Source of the DNA: Phoronis australis
Lineage: Eukaryota > Phoronida > Phoronidae
Direction of reading: 5' to 3'
NCBI GenBank assembly: GCA_002633005.1
Contig: NMRA01000766.1
Location: 16,978 to 80,977 of the forward strand
Length of the DNA stretch: 64,000 nt
Part shown: one piece after another, positions 22,101 to 33,006 of the stretch
Layout of the letters: the number at the start of each line of letters is the position of its first letter
Position numbering within the stretch: position 1 is the stretch's first letter
Translations under genes and position numbers: made by a program
The notes under the pieces: generated by a model
The model's database searches: none
What the model was told of the DNA's origin: nothing
Seen by the model: only the letters and a program-made list of their open reading frames with translations

Positions 22101-24818
22101 GTGTTGCCAGTGATGTGCTAGAGTAAAATACAAGCCTTGCAGTTTTATATTTTGTTGAAGATGGTTGAGGGGGTAACTTGAGTTACCTACAACTATGATG
22201 TGGTAAATATGCCAATTGTTCAACAGTTCCAACAACACAGTCTCAGTAATGGACTTATAGTGCTCTCTATGGCTAGACATTAATTCTAATTTCAGTAAAA
22301 GAGCTTTAAAGTAAGGAGCCAGTATGGCAACTGGCCAAAACAAGTTTGTTTTTGACGTAAGGCGGACTCATGGCAGATTCAGTGTGTACATTGGCAACAT
22401 TTTTACGCTATTTTTTAAGCATTTCTTGTTGCCAAACTTCGTTATCATTCTGAGCCCACCTGTTCAGAATCCTCATGGAGTACCAGAACAATTGTCTTCT
22501 CAGCCAGAACCATAAACCCTTTTGTTAAGTTGTGTTTAGTTACACAGTCCAACTGGGACAGTGTTACCGACACCCATGATTTAGAACCACCTGCAAAATT
22601 CTGAGCCAGTACACCGACTATTTATCCCCTCCTAGCCCAAAAATTATAATGTTACTACGTGTATTCAGAAAATATAAGATTTCCAAAATGTTACCAAAAT
22701 GTTGGACATAGAATTGCCATGGCAATTTTTGTTGCAAAATTTTTTGAAGTTGCAACGCAGTAGTTTTATAGACTAGTAAAAATGTTGCAGTTTTGCCACA
22801 TTCTGTTGTCATCAGACTGATCATGTGACCTACCTGATGTCATGTGATGCAGGCGTAGACAACATGGCAGCCTTGGACATATGATAAGACCTTGTTAATT
22901 TGTTGCCTATTTATTAAGTGTTCATAGGGCATGCTGCAAAATTGTTGGGAAAATGGTAGAGAAATGTTGTGAAAATTTTACCAGTGTGCAGCCTAGTTTA
23001 AGGCAACTCTTATTGTATACTTTGCTTTCAGACCACATCTGAACAGTCTAAGAAGATCTATACTACCGGATGTGTACCAGCTGTATTGAACTTTGCGGAG
23101 GCCAATATTTACGTGATCGCTGGTGTAGCCATTGCCGTGGCTGTCCTACAGGTACGTAACGCGGAAAATCATTTCAACTTAAATGGCTGTTATTACCTTC
23201 ACCTTGTATTCATAGAGATTGAGTCTTCATCATTATTGTTGACAAGGTTATAACTCTTTTCTTTTCTTTGTGAATATATTTGTTCCCAGTTTCAACAAGG
23301 ATGCTTCTGTGTTATGTGCACAATATTGCATTCATATTTTACATCTATTTTACTACATAAACAGTGTTTCCATATACCAATAAATATACTGGCATTTTAT
23401 TGGAATTTTTGAAATCGGAGAGGAAATTTTTCTAGCCAGTTCTTGGGACTTGCAAACTATTGTTAAGTATATGGGTTTCAACTAAAACTTTTACGGTATG
23501 TTCATTTCGACCTTGTAATTACCGGTTCTTAAGGGATAACTCAGGGCTTGGAATTTTCCGCAGAAATGCGGATTTCCGCTTTTTTCAAATGTGCTTTCCA
23601 CTTTTTTTATAATATTTCCGCGTAAAAAAATCGGATTTGATATAAAATTTCCGCGGCAAATTCCTTTCTTACCGCGGCGTTGCAGACGACGTTCACCTCG
23701 AAAAGCAGAAGTTGCTCTTTATGTTTCGGAGGAACGTAAATTGTCAAAATTGCCGGGGCATCTGGGACAGCGTGGTGGGATTTTCAATGGCGTCTCGTGT
23801 TATTGTTAAGCGCGGTGACAAATACNTTAGTCCTCCCGATTCTTGTCGGGGAAAGGTTCACATTGACCGTTTCAAGGCTGGTTATCGGGCATGATTTGGG
23901 CCGTAAAAGTTTCACAGTTTCCGCGTTTTTTGTCATTGGTCATTCCAAGCCCTGATAACTTCTCATGAAAATTTACGTGTAGTTTTTGCTATCTGTTTAC
24001 TCTCTACTTATGTCACATCGATTTTCCATTCAAAGCTTTTCCTTGTTGATGATCAGACAGTTTTAAAAATCTATTCTTGAAAACATTGGTCTGGATATAT
24101 TGATTTTAGTCTGCCTGGAATCCAGCCTAATGTTAACATTAAGCCAATAAGGTTAGTCAATTATGGCACATCATTTATGAGCTCAAGAGGCATTATCAAA
24201 ATTTGAAGTACAGTACGAGACAGAAATTAGTCAGATAAATTATCGTTTTCTGTCATCGCAGTTAATTCTCACAGCAAAAATTACTAGTAATAATTGTTCA
24301 GTGTAGCAAAATTCTAATTACAAACTTAAATGGCTTAGTCACCTTACAAACTTTCTTGTTAATTCTCCGTCATTCTCAGTCATCAGGGGAGATTACTCTG
24401 ACGATAAATTTGGTTTCCGTACGGACGTAATGATGGGGGAAATTCCAGGTTACTTTGTCCGATTACTTATGGCATGTAATGTGGGAAGAGTCAGATTTTT
24501 TAGTTGGTATTCACTCAGTTGGAAGTCTTCTATGGCTAGCTTGTAATGATCACTTCAGTCAACTCATTTTCTAAGACCATTGTATGCTATGTATTTGTTT
24601 CATTATGCAGCTGACATATTGCTTACAACAATGTAAAGAGATGACAGGCTACACCAACGACATCTGTTGGCTCTCTGTGGAGTTGTTGCTAGTGGCAGAA
24701 CAGTCCTAAGACAGGCTGTGTGTCGTTTCTGTTTCAGTTGCTTGGAATATTCCTGGCCTGGATGTTGGCTTCTCAAGTCCTGGAACAAACATTCAGACGC
24801 ACAGTTTACGCGCCATAG
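4063..24818 (+). CDS. TSPAN33-like: TspanC8-group tetraspanin (spliced, seven coding exons, 275 aa)
   Basis: Join of 4063-4137, 15487-15687, 16253-16426, 17685-17816, 18991-19035, 23032-23151 and 24738-24818; all six introns are phase 0 with GT-AG ends. The protein has four membrane segments (about residues 13-40, 58-82, 93-115, 233-256), a small loop, and a large extracellular loop (about 116-232) with CCG at 153-155 and further cysteines at 172, 182, 188, 189, 202 and 223. Eight loop cysteines are the hallmark of the TspanC8 group, whose members bind ADAM10, help it leave the ER and steer its substrate choice. N171 (N-C-S) is a glycosylation sequon at the place usual for the group. The runs YRDDLDLQNLID, CGVPYSCC and VINTMCG match the group as I know it, the last being closest to TSPAN33. 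Length is normal. Orthology to TSPAN33 rather than TSPAN5/14/17 needs a tree; tetraspanin identity is secure, and the ADAM10 role is family knowledge. Confidence 0.93.
10812..10840. repeat. (CCCCA)n microsatellite
   Basis: About six tandem copies of CCCCA inside tetraspanin intron 1. The complementary strand carries at least five runs of four G spaced by one T, which meets the sequence rule for a G-quadruplex. Confidence 0.85.
11735..11795 (-). repeat. tRNA-derived SINE-like fragment
   Basis: Read on the minus strand, a B-box-like segment GGGTTTGAATCCAGT lies downstream of a tRNA-like stretch containing GCGTTGGACTGTAATGAGGT. No full cloverleaf closes, so this is better read as a SINE head or tRNA pseudogene than as a tRNA gene. 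Confidence 0.45.
14077..14156 (-). repeat. tRNA-derived SINE-like fragment
   Basis: On the minus strand there is an A-box-like GTGGGCTAGTGC followed about 40 bases later by a B-box CCCAGGTTCAAACCCTG, the RNA polymerase III spacing of a tRNA head. The anticodon arm is degenerate, so I call a SINE or tRNA pseudogene. Confidence 0.55.
15108..15290. repeat. MITE-like element, copy 1 of a two-copy family
   Basis: About 180 bases bounded by an inverted pair TTGACCTAT.. and ..ATAGGTCAA. The interior shares long stretches with 36778-36937: a segment AAGCTCCGCCCCCT, GTTGACAAACAAAC, GCTTGGAAACGAAGGTGTG, CTGATTGGTCAGTT and the closing GGCGATAGGTCA. There is no transposase. Both copies show an apparent minus-strand reading frame with the shared peptide CLSTFR-GAEL-IGQ, which is just the shared DNA. 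Confidence 0.75.
15487..15687 (+). CDS. Tetraspanin coding exon 2 (TM1 end, small loop, TM2)
   Basis: Acceptor TTCTTTCTAG before 15487, donor GTGAGT at 15688, 67 codons, phase 0 at both ends. It finishes TM1 (LIGCFAIALGTYAYL), gives a short extracellular loop, then TM2 with the family signature G-C-I-G-A-L-R-E-N at residues 78-86. The GCIGALREN run is shared with TSPAN5/14/17/33. Confidence 0.95.
15688..16252 (+). other. Tetraspanin intron 2
   Basis: 565 bases, GT-AG, AT-rich. The open frame of exon 2 runs about 130 bases into it before a stop, so retention would add unrelated residues and truncate the protein. Nothing else seen. Confidence 0.8.
16253..16426 (+). CDS. Tetraspanin coding exon 3 (TM3 and start of large loop)
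   Basis: Acceptor CCGTTTCAG, donor GTGAGT at 16427, 58 codons, phase 0. TM3 is FAVLLGIIFLLEAVGAI with the conserved glutamate (E104). The first helix of the large loop carries YRDDLDLQNLIDW, a run strongly conserved in TspanC8 proteins. Confidence 0.95.
16427..17684 (+). other. Tetraspanin intron 3
   Basis: 1,258 bases, AT-rich. Contains a copy of an inverted-repeat element at about 17239-17486 that is also found upstream of gene 2. No other feature seen. Confidence 0.75.
17239..17486. repeat. MITE-like element, GGGCCC-type ends, copy 1
   Basis: About 250 bases with ends GAGCCCGTTCCAA and TTGGAACAGGGCCC, which are inverted complements with one or two mismatches. The AT-rich interior is full of ACTTAAGT/AAGTCTTA-like segments of partial dyad symmetry. 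It resembles 32627-32882 in ends and interior. No coding capacity. Confidence 0.65.
17685..17816 (+). CDS. Tetraspanin coding exon 4 (large loop cysteine cluster)
   Basis: Acceptor TTTGCAG, donor GTGAGT at 17817, 44 codons, phase 0. It holds six of the eight loop cysteines: CCG at 153-155, C172 in YFNCSD, C182 in ERCGVP and the pair C188-C189 in YSCC. N171-C-S is an N-glycosylation sequon. Reading through the donor stays open for about 50 codons, so intron retention would give a soluble-like truncated loop; nothing shows that it is used. Confidence 0.95.
17817..18990 (+). other. Tetraspanin intron 4
   Basis: 1,174 bases, AT-rich, no feature supported. A cysteine-coding stretch after an acceptor-like site near 18832 was considered and rejected as an exon. 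Confidence 0.75.
18991..19035 (+). CDS. Tetraspanin coding exon 5 (45-nt exon with loop cysteine 7)
   Basis: Only 15 codons, TTVINTMCGFGAQKL, between acceptor TGTTTTCAG and donor GTAAGG, phase 0. VINTMCG supplies the seventh loop cysteine (C202) and matches TSPAN33 most closely. Skipping it would be in frame and would remove one disulphide partner. Confidence 0.93.
19941..20016 (+). repeat. tRNA-derived SINE-like fragment
   Basis: A-box-like TGTGGCCTAGTGAGATG and B-box GGGTTCAAGTCCC stand about 40 bases apart, ending in CACTGGGGCAC that pairs loosely with the start. The anticodon arm is poor, so a functional tRNA is unlikely. Confidence 0.5.
21640..21999 (-). pseudogene. Relic of a Penelope-like element GIY-YIG endonuclease end
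   Basis: The minus-strand frame at 21745-21999 reads SSAVFNYLQNTGHELKNDSV, then KILHRKKNWFQRGAH and FIKWLNPSLNK. This fits the conserved tail of GIY-YIG domains attached to Penelope-like and related retroelements (x-T-G-H-x(3,4)-D-x-V-K-I-L-x-R-E-x-N-W-x-x-R...N-P-S-L-N). After a stop the same frame continues GGAHFKMPSAWDESI, echoing the GG-x(3)-L-P-x-I-W-D segment that usually follows. No reverse transcriptase core is visible upstream, so it is a dead fragment. Family call from remembered motif shape. Confidence 0.6.
23032..23151 (+). CDS. Tetraspanin coding exon 6 (end of large loop, start of TM4)
   Basis: Acceptor GCTTTCAG, donor GTACGT at 23152, 40 codons, phase 0. IYTTGC supplies the eighth loop cysteine (C223), then VIAGVAIAVAVLQ begins TM4. 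Confidence 0.95.
23152..24737 (+). other. Tetraspanin intron 6
   Basis: 1,586 bases. Its main content is a 412-base hAT-like element at 23542-23953, including a single undetermined base at 23826. The rest is AT-rich without recognised features. Confidence 0.75.
23542..23953. mobile_element. Non-autonomous hAT-like DNA transposon, copy 1
   Basis: The ends CAGGGCTTGGAA and TTCCAAGCCCT form an 11-base perfect inverted repeat, and the flanks carry a 7-base direct repeat GATAACT (23535-23541 and 23954-23960). CAGGG-type ends and a 7-8 base target duplication point to the hAT superfamily. The interior is GC-richer and has an open frame of about 70 codons at 23591-23809, not recognised and too short for a transposase. 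The subterminal run GTCATTGGTCATTC is shared with the element at 47314-47534. Confidence 0.8.
24738..24818 (+). CDS. Tetraspanin coding exon 7 (TM4 end, short cytosolic tail, stop)
   Basis: Acceptor TGTTTCAG; LLGIFLAWMLASQVLEQT completes TM4, then the tail FRRTVYAP and TAG at 24816-24818. The tail is short (about 15 residues past the membrane), as in TspanC8 relatives, with no obvious YxxPhi sorting motif. Confidence 0.93.
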   Translation: MLGIFLAWMLASQVLEQTFRRTVYAP

Positions 24819-27800
24819 ACTGGGTACAGCTTATGGTGATAATGGCCTTTAGGAGGCGCTGAACTCAGTTTTGTGTGTTAAAACCAGTTACTGCAAGATT
24901 GGCACATAATCTACAGAATAACGTCAGCTTCATTTAAATAACTGTAAAAAAATTGATTTGTAAATTGGACCGCGTGCCACGATTTTTCGTCTCTACATAT
25001 TCCTCTGAAAGCAGCATCAGTGTCATCACATAAAGGGAGTAGGCTGGTTCTTGTCTCAACACTAGATGGAGTCAGTGCATTGTGCTGTGTAGCTTTTTAA
25101 ATTGCGAAAAGTTCAATAGTGTGATGTTGTCAAAGTTTAAAAAAATTGCAAGTGTATTTTAATTCCAATTCGAATGGATCTTATCTGCAACAAAAACCCC
25201 TGGTGGCCATTCTCAAAACTATGCGCTGATGCTTTTCCATGTAGTTAACTTTTTTGAATTGAACAAATTGTCAGCCATCAAATAGCTATTTTCAGAGGTT
25301 TATGTGATCCACTTGCAGTAAAATGTGTGTTTGTGCGTGCAAACCTGAGTAAAGTGCATCTTGAAATCACTCATGTCGCATGAGCTTACAGTTACTATAT
25401 CTGGAGGTGCTCTTCTAAATTGGAGCAGTGTTGATTCTGTGGTGTTGAAAGCAGAATATGCATTGCTCAAGTAGATTTAGCATCCAGGTAGTAAAGCTAC
25501 TTTCAGATTAAAGTTTTTGTCAAATTCTATACGTTGTTGCCTTCATTAGGGATTGGTAGTTTGGCATTGCTTATTATGTTATTTCAGTTGCTGAAAATTC
25601 GTGTTATTTTGAAAAAAATCATGGTAATGACATTCGATATTTAGATTGTGCTACCGACTTTTAAAACATATACCTTCATGTGTATTCACTGTGAAGGTAG
25701 GTCTTTCTAAACGTACCTTGGGATATTTTTGCTTTTAAGCTCATGAGTGGTGAATGGTTTACACAATTTGTTGTCTAACAATTTTAGTTTATTTCAGTGG
25801 TCGTACTGGTCTCGTGATTATAATTTCTCTCTCTTCCTGTTCAGTTTAACCGTTTAACATTTTCTTTAACCAGGTAACCCTGTTTTTAGTTGCCTCACAG
25901 CTCCTGTACTCGTATGACCTCTATCCTTGTGGTGTGGTGTTTTCTTTAGACAGTTGACTCGGTTGAAAGAATTTGTGTTGTTTTTAAATAACAGTGACTG
26001 GAAGAATATTGTAGCATTATTTAAAGAGTGCGCTCTTCTCCCACTGACTGTGTAACGTTCTTCTTCTGTTTTGTGATCAACAGTTCCAATTTTTCTTATG
26101 AATAATTTGAGACACGTTTTGTTGAATACAACGTTCCATTTGTTTTAATGTCCTACGAGAGACGATGTACCGAACAATTGTGCTGTATGTTATCTCGTTA
26201 TGCGCTTTGAATATGAAGCCTTAATATTGACATTTTGTGCTTTCTTCACTGTTAAAGGGCTGGGTCATCATTTACATCAACTGACGTCTGACGTGACATC
26301 AGCCTGTCGCCAATTAGAGTGTTTATTTCTAAAGACCATTAAAAATAAGGATTCGTGTTCAAGAAAACTTGTCTCAATGAAAATTTCCTGCGGAGATTCT
26401 CGTGAATTATTTAAGAATGAAAATGAAAAACAAAATGCACAGGTATCCTGCCAAACAAGAATCTGTCAACTGTGAAAGGTTGTCTGTTATTTTGAATGAC
26501 AGATTCTCGCAAGTTGAGCTTAGAGTTACGCTTGATACAATGGCCTATTAAAATTTCTGCATATTTTATCGCTTTTTCTTTTCATCTAACTAAAATTAAA
26601 ATTACATGCACCATCTAACAGGTATATCCTCAGGCCTCACCTTACTTGACATAGTGGGCTTTTGAGTTTTCTGCCTATTCACATTTCCAGCTTATACTAT
26701 ATAGTACAATTTGCAAATATTGTGTGGAACAGGTAGCATTACTATTTGCCAACTGTCTTCAGATGCATTCACTGAATGGAATGTCTTCTGTTTGGTGCCA
26801 TATTTGCGTCACTCCATTGGTTAACTGATGAGCTTGGCAAAAAAACAAGCTTTTCGCATTTTCAGTTTACACTATTTTTAATAAGGTTTGTATTGTGGTG
26901 CATATTGATACAATTGACAGTTTTCAGTTTCTGTCATTTACTTATAACTGGAACAAAACAGTTTCTAATGACAATCAGTGTGTCACAGTGTATGCCCCTA
27001 AGTGTCCCCTTACTAACAAATTTGAATTAGTAATTGATATATGTTTTCATTTTTCATACGAAGGTATAAAGTTGGAAAATTTCATTTTATGATTTGATGT
27101 GCAAAGGCAACGTTTTAGCGTGTGCTACTTTTTCTTGAAGAGCTAAAACATTAAAGAAACCTGTGTTTTGGAAACTTTTTAGGAGTTTGGGATAAAGCCT
27201 GACAACTACTGTAAACAACGAAGCAATAAATCTCTGTTATTCTTGGACTTTGAGAATTCAGCATAAATTAGTGGGTTCACAAATGTCTGCCTGTGTATAC
27301 CCGAATTATCTCCCATGACAGTTGTGAGTGTGGTGATGCATTTGTATTTCACATCAGCTATTTTTATTCTTCCAGCTGGTGGGTATACTCTTAGCATGTC
27401 AGCTTAAGGGTCAAGTTGAAGATCAGTTGTCAAGGTGGAACTTTGCCGCATACCGCTGAATTTTTTCGCTGTGACATTAACCGAGGAAAAGATTGAAGTT
27501 CACCATATGGCGCTAGTGGAACGATGGTGCTGCCTGTGAAATCTCTGAGTTCTGGTAGCCTGAGTGTGTCCCACACGTGCAAACGGCATTCATTTCTTAG
27601 TCTGTTCAAATTATGTCTTCAATAGCACTGGCGAGTGAATTTTGAGTATCCTAGTGGTTTTGTCATTCTGTTGTACATTATAGTGTAATTAGGATTCACT
27701 AAGGCAATTGCAGTACATGTAGCTTTCTGCATTGGTTCTACAGGAAACCCTTAATTGTCTAAGATTTTATCAATCTAACGTGGTAAAAATATCGGCATCA

Positions 27801-30265
27801 AATTAATTGGGTTAGGTTTCATTTTAACTTTCTAAATGCAGGTAAAAGTAACAAGTTAAAAATGTTATTATATGTTGCCTAATTATGTAATCTTGAAGAC
27901 TCTTTAAGAGGAGAAAGAAGTATGATTTTAGTGTTGAGTTTGTCTACGAGATCATGTAAAAAGTATTATGAAGCTGTTGATTGTTTTGCTTTTTTGTAAA
28001 TGATGCGGGTTAGAAGTGACTATCGTGTCAAGATTAAATCTGGCTAAGAATAGGCATTATCATGAAAAACATCGTCTTTGTCTGTTATTTAACGGTTAAA
28101 GGCTGTGTCTAATTTGTATTTGTTGCAAAGTACTTAGCTTCTTGTGTGCGTGCGTGTGTCTCTCATTTCAGATTTAACGTTTTGCTTCAATTCTGTTAAA
28201 AAGCGTGTTATGAAGTTAATTGTTTTTAATTTATAAGTGGACGAAGTAGCATAATGTTTTTGCACATTAGCCTAGTATGAATATGAGTTCTGTTACAGTA
28301 TTGGTCAAAGCCAAGGCCTCTGTATAGTTTGTTATTGTATATGTATTGCTTGTTCTATGTGGCACTTTTACTCTTATGCCAGTACTTAAACTGGCTGATT
28401 GGAATATTTGACGTTTTTGTTGTTGTTTAAATGAATGTCGGTCTGGGTAAATATTTATACTGTTCATTGATGTGTTTATACTAATGTAAAACTCGCGCTA
28501 ATCAGATTCATGCTAACCAAGAGATTCTGACGCAATAGTGTGGCATCTGACTCATCTGGGTCCCGCCACATGAATAGTGACTCATGATGAGTTGGTCTGA
28601 GTTAAGACCAATATTCAGGCAAAGTTAACTCTGGTGATAAATATTTGAAAAACAACGTTTCATGAACACAAAGTCAGTTTTCGTCTATGACTAACTTAGA
28701 CCGAAATTGAAGCAGTTTTCACCGCAGTTGACCACTCTTTACTATACTTTTGCCACCTTTTGCAGATTTGTGAAAACTAATCGAGGTGATGAAGTGAAAT
28801 CCAGTTTAAGAATATCCGTGGTACTTAAACTCTGAATTGACATTTATTTACATTTTTCGTTTATTAACACTGGCCACAAGTACAATTCCATTCTCCTTAA
28901 CTTGAAAAGATGCTGGTATAGATGTGCAGGGCTACTCGGGCTGCGCTGTCTTTGCCATGCTTTGCCAATTCCTAAATTGAAAGCAGACAGTCTTCACTTT
29001 GACGATGTTTGGGGTCATTAAATTGTAAAACGCAGTGAAAAACAATAAACTAAATTAAATTTGTTCCTAAACAGCTTAAAGTGACGACAGTCATTTGTTT
29101 TTGTCACGTAGATAAAAATATGATCTTAGGACTACTCCAATGCAGGCTAAGTTTCAATCTATGCTGAAACTGATTTTCAAAAACGAGCTAAGACAGATTG
29201 GTCTTGGAGCATCTATAAATCAATTTTTGGTTTAGACCATTAATGTTATGAAATTGATGTTAAGTTATTCCTTTGTGACATTGGAGGTGATTTCTTGGCT
29301 TTGAAAGAGCTGGTGGCTCGTTATTGCTTGGACCAGTTGGCTTGTCACGTGTGTTATTTTATGCGGTTAGCATGGTCCGGCCAAGGAAGAATGAACTGTC
29401 AGCTCTTTGCAAACTCAGGGATAAGTTAAAATCAATTTTACAGCAGTAAGGGGCCTATTGAATCAATAGATTGCTTCTTGCATGGAAAGGAAGTTTATAG
29501 CTGCTTCAAGTTAGCCCAATTACAGTTTAAGATAATTACAAAAAAGTTTCATTAAACATACCCCTGTAGGACCAAGGACTGGAACAAGAATATGATAAGC
29601 CAAGAAGTTCTGCATGGTGGACTTGGGCAACTTATACTGTACTTGAAACTTCTACTTGGACATTTCAGGAAGGCAAATCTAATAGTTTGCTTGTTTAAAT
29701 TGCATTTGCACTTGCCAACAGTCATCTGTTTATTATGAATATTATGAAGTTACCAGGCCTTGTACTGTTGTAAATAAATCTTTATTTATCTTGTTATCAA
29801 TGGATGCTGCCTGTTACAACAGATTTAAGGGAGCTTTAGAAGGACGTGATAATTGTGTAGCCACATCACTGTGTCCTCCGCTAGAGGGCGAAGTAATCAG
29901 TAGTTATTGTGTGAGGACTTCTCAATGTGAGATTACCTCAAGATAGGAAATATCAAATCGGCCTTATGTGCCTGGTGTCTCGAAATGGTTTGAATTCTTA
30001 CTCACACAGAGTGTGAATTTTTGTAATTTTTTTTGAAGATTTGTAGCATTATTAATATGTATAGAGTGAAATGGCCAATAATGCACAGTTTAATTTTTAT
30101 AATGTATGAAGTTATCTTTTGCATAAATTTTTGGGTGTCTAATTACAGTAGTCTTGTTTTGATGGAGGGGTATATTTGCACACCACAGTTCTGCTTGTAT
30201 ATTTGTACGTTTAAAGAATTCCGTCATCTATTTATGAAATAAACTTTATATTAACTCTCTTTTGG
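24819..30265 (+). other. Probable long 3'UTR / downstream flank of the tetraspanin
   Basis: No coding exon is recognised on either strand in this 5.4 kb. AATAAA hexamers occur near 27226, 29047 and 29773 and at 30238-30243. The last is followed about 20 bases later by a GT/T-rich run (TTTTGGTGTTGTTTTTG), the arrangement expected of a poly(A) site. Which signal is used cannot be told. Confidence 0.35.
30238..30243 (+). terminator. Candidate poly(A) signal AATAAA for the tetraspanin
   Basis: Hexamer followed at about 20 bases by a GT-rich downstream element. It lies 5.4 kb past the stop codon, so an earlier site could be the main one. Confidence 0.35.
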
Positions 30266-32626
30266 TGTTGTTTTTGTAGTTCAGGTCATAGGGATCTTTC
30301 ATTCTTTCTCATTTCATTGTGTGCACCCATGACAACCACACCAAATCGTCTTCAACCTTTTGGATTAACAATGATAATTATTTTTCAATAAACAGGTCAT
30401 TGGAGTAGCTATAGGGGCTAGCGTAGATAGAAAGCTGCAAAACTGAGCAATTCTTACGTCCTTACCCGCCCACAGAGTGAGGCAAAACGCTCGCTTAGGT
30501 GACCTGTGAACTACCTTAGTAGAAAACATTGTAAACGTAGTGGACCTATGAACGTTGACAATGACAGAGATTTTCTGTTGTCAGATGAGGTAATTATTAA
30601 CTTCCACTGATTATTTAGCCTACCCTATCAGAGCTTGGGACCCGCACAGACGACTGAGCTGCGAGCTGAGCTGTCTTCCTCACGTGGACTTTAGCTCGGC
30701 GGCAGATCGATTGAGCGGGGAAAACGGTCACTGACCAAGTATTCATTACGTTCGTAGTAAATGATCATGGTGCTCACACGGTAAGAATGAGTCAACAAGA
30801 GACATTTGTTGTCAGTGTCAGGTACAAAAACCTCCCAGTATGTTTTTACTCCAGACGATGGCAGATATTTAATGAAGATCGAGTCACTAAAACCATTCAT
30901 CAACGGGTACCCGAGATTGAAAATCTAACGCATGTGTTTTGGCTAATTGTTCTACTTCTTCGGGAAAATGTCCTAATTTAAAACTGCCTTTAGTGCCGTG
31001 TTTAACAGGCTGAAAAGGAAAGTCGAATTGGGCCTTTTATTCTCACACTATCTGTTTCATAACCCTTTCCTTGATAGTAACTACTCTATTAACGTTACTC
31101 TGCCATTAGGGCGAGCGCAGACGAGGGGGCTCCAACATTGCTCAACCAGCTCTTGCCTCGCGTGTGAAGCAAAATGAACCGTGAGGATTTTGCTTTGCAA
31201 GGTGGTGAGATGAATGTACCACTTGGTGACTTATACAATGGTTTTGGCCATACAATGTCCAGTTCCGACATTCCTCAACAACCCAGCATCCAAGTCAAAG
31301 ATTTTATAGTATCTTTGTCCAAGTGTACATATGTGCCCTCGTATCACTCGCATGTATACGTGGCTCACTCCCGGAACCAAGATTAAAATATGAGTAGAGA
31401 AAAACTGCACAAAAAGAAGAGGCTAAACGAGGTAATTAAGTTCAATGTATTTATCTCCACTGTGGGAAAGACCTGTGTTTAGTGCTGATCCTGTAGTGGA
31501 AAGCAGTAAATAAGGGTCTTGATTGTTGAAACCAGGGAAGATGGAACATTTTATTCTCCATCATGACAGAAGCCAACATTCTTAGCAGGGCAATAGATTT
31601 TTTCAACTGTGTTTTGGTAGTGTATAATAAACTTTAAAGGAGGCGGACATTAATTGCGACAATCCGTGTCTAAGGAAAGCCATAGATCTTTTAAATCATG
31701 GCGATGATTTTTTGTGCAGGAAATCAATTTGAAAGTTGCATAGGAACATATCTATTTGCACACGAAGTGTTGTTTTTTAATTCGTTTCCACGTAAGACTC
31801 CATTGAGAACAATGAACTGGCAACGACCCGCAACATTGTCGAAATCATTTTTATTGATGATAAAGTCATTATCTTTAACACAAGTTAAAATTTCCTTCCC
31901 GTCAAAATAACATCATTATTTATCCCCTTAGAGCGTCATACTTTGAAGAACCATTAGAGTATGATAGAAAGTGCTGGGAAACCTGTCAAGTTATTTAAGT
32001 GTAATAAATTTGACCATGAATAATTGTTACTCATTAGCGGCGGGACAACTTGTATAAGCAGGGCAATGAAGTCGGGGGTATTTTTCGAGTTTCAGTTTCC
32101 AATTTTGAAGATTGCGAACAAGAGCACCATCAAAACAAATTCAGGCCCACATTTGGATGAAAATAACTATTTAATGATCGCCAGAATTGATGCATTATTA
32201 GTTGTTTTCGCTGCAGAAACAATACAATTAACTTGCCCTTGTCGAATCCGTTTAAACCACCATTAAAAGCATCTGTCCAATACAATATATTCGTTTTTGC
32301 CGTCAGACATGCCGCTTAGAACGATACCTTATAATTCTGCCATATTTTATTCGGTCCTTTTTATTCAGTTTACCACCAGATGTTGTCCACCAGTGGGTTG
32401 ATATAAAGCTTGACTGCAAGGGAAATAGACTACACCTTCTTTTGTTTGTGTCGCGCGACGCAAACAGTTGACAACATTTTCAGGTAAGAAAATTTTGGAA
32501 ATTTATCAATGTCATATGCGGCTACATTCTTGCACATTTTTGCTAAGTTACGAAGTTGGTTATTTAGAAACTTCTTTTACTAGTGTCAACGCTCTTTGTT
32601 CTTATTCAGGCCCCCTACGAATTCTC

Positions 32627-32882
32627 CAGGGGCCCTTTCCAATAAACTGGCTTAAGTTCATTTTTGACTTAAGTCTAAGATTTGTCTCAATTTCTAAACT
32701 TTGAAGATTCCACATTCAGCAAGTTAGTCAAAACCAAGACAAAACTTAGTCAATAACTGAAGCCAAACTTTTAAAAGATCTCTTTCTTGAAATGGACCTG
32801 AGATTAATTTAAGTTTTATTTCAATATTGACTGAAATTTAAGATTTGTCTTACTAAGTCAGTTTTCTTAGAACGGGTCCCAG
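32627..32882. repeat. MITE-like element, GGGCCC-type ends, copy 2
   Basis: Left end GGGGCCCTTTCCAATAAAC, right end TTTTCTTAGAACGGGTCCC, loosely inverted. The AT-rich interior resembles 17239-17486 (GACTTAAGT..AAGATTTGTCT, AAAGATCTCTTTCTTGAA). Confidence 0.6.
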
Positions 32883-32954
32883 GACTTCTCGACTCTTCGT
32901 TACGTCTCAAATGCAGTCTTGTTACGTCAAGCAGCTCTGACATAATCACACGTC

Positions 32955-33006
32955 GACGCGATGACACAGTTGTCAAAGGTGACGCGATGACACAGTTGTC
33001 AAAGGT
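32955..33006. repeat. Two-copy 26-base tandem repeat
   Basis: The unit beginning GACGCGATGACACAGTTGTC and ending AAAGGT is repeated exactly once (32955-32980, 32981-33006). Confidence 0.9.

Larger units (their letters stand above)
19036..23031 (+). other. Tetraspanin intron 5 (4.0 kb)
   Basis: Contains a tRNA-derived SINE-like piece (19941-20016) and a relic of a Penelope-type GIY-YIG coding region on the minus strand (21640-21999). Otherwise AT-rich sequence without recognisable genes. Confidence 0.7.

Noticed and set aside
22026-22343. 105-codon open frame on the minus strand in tetraspanin intron 5
   Set aside because: No recognisable domain, AT-driven composition, no splice partners.
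26200-26475. 91-codon open frame downstream of the tetraspanin
   Set aside because: No domain, no signal peptide that makes sense, and position in a probable 3'UTR or flank.
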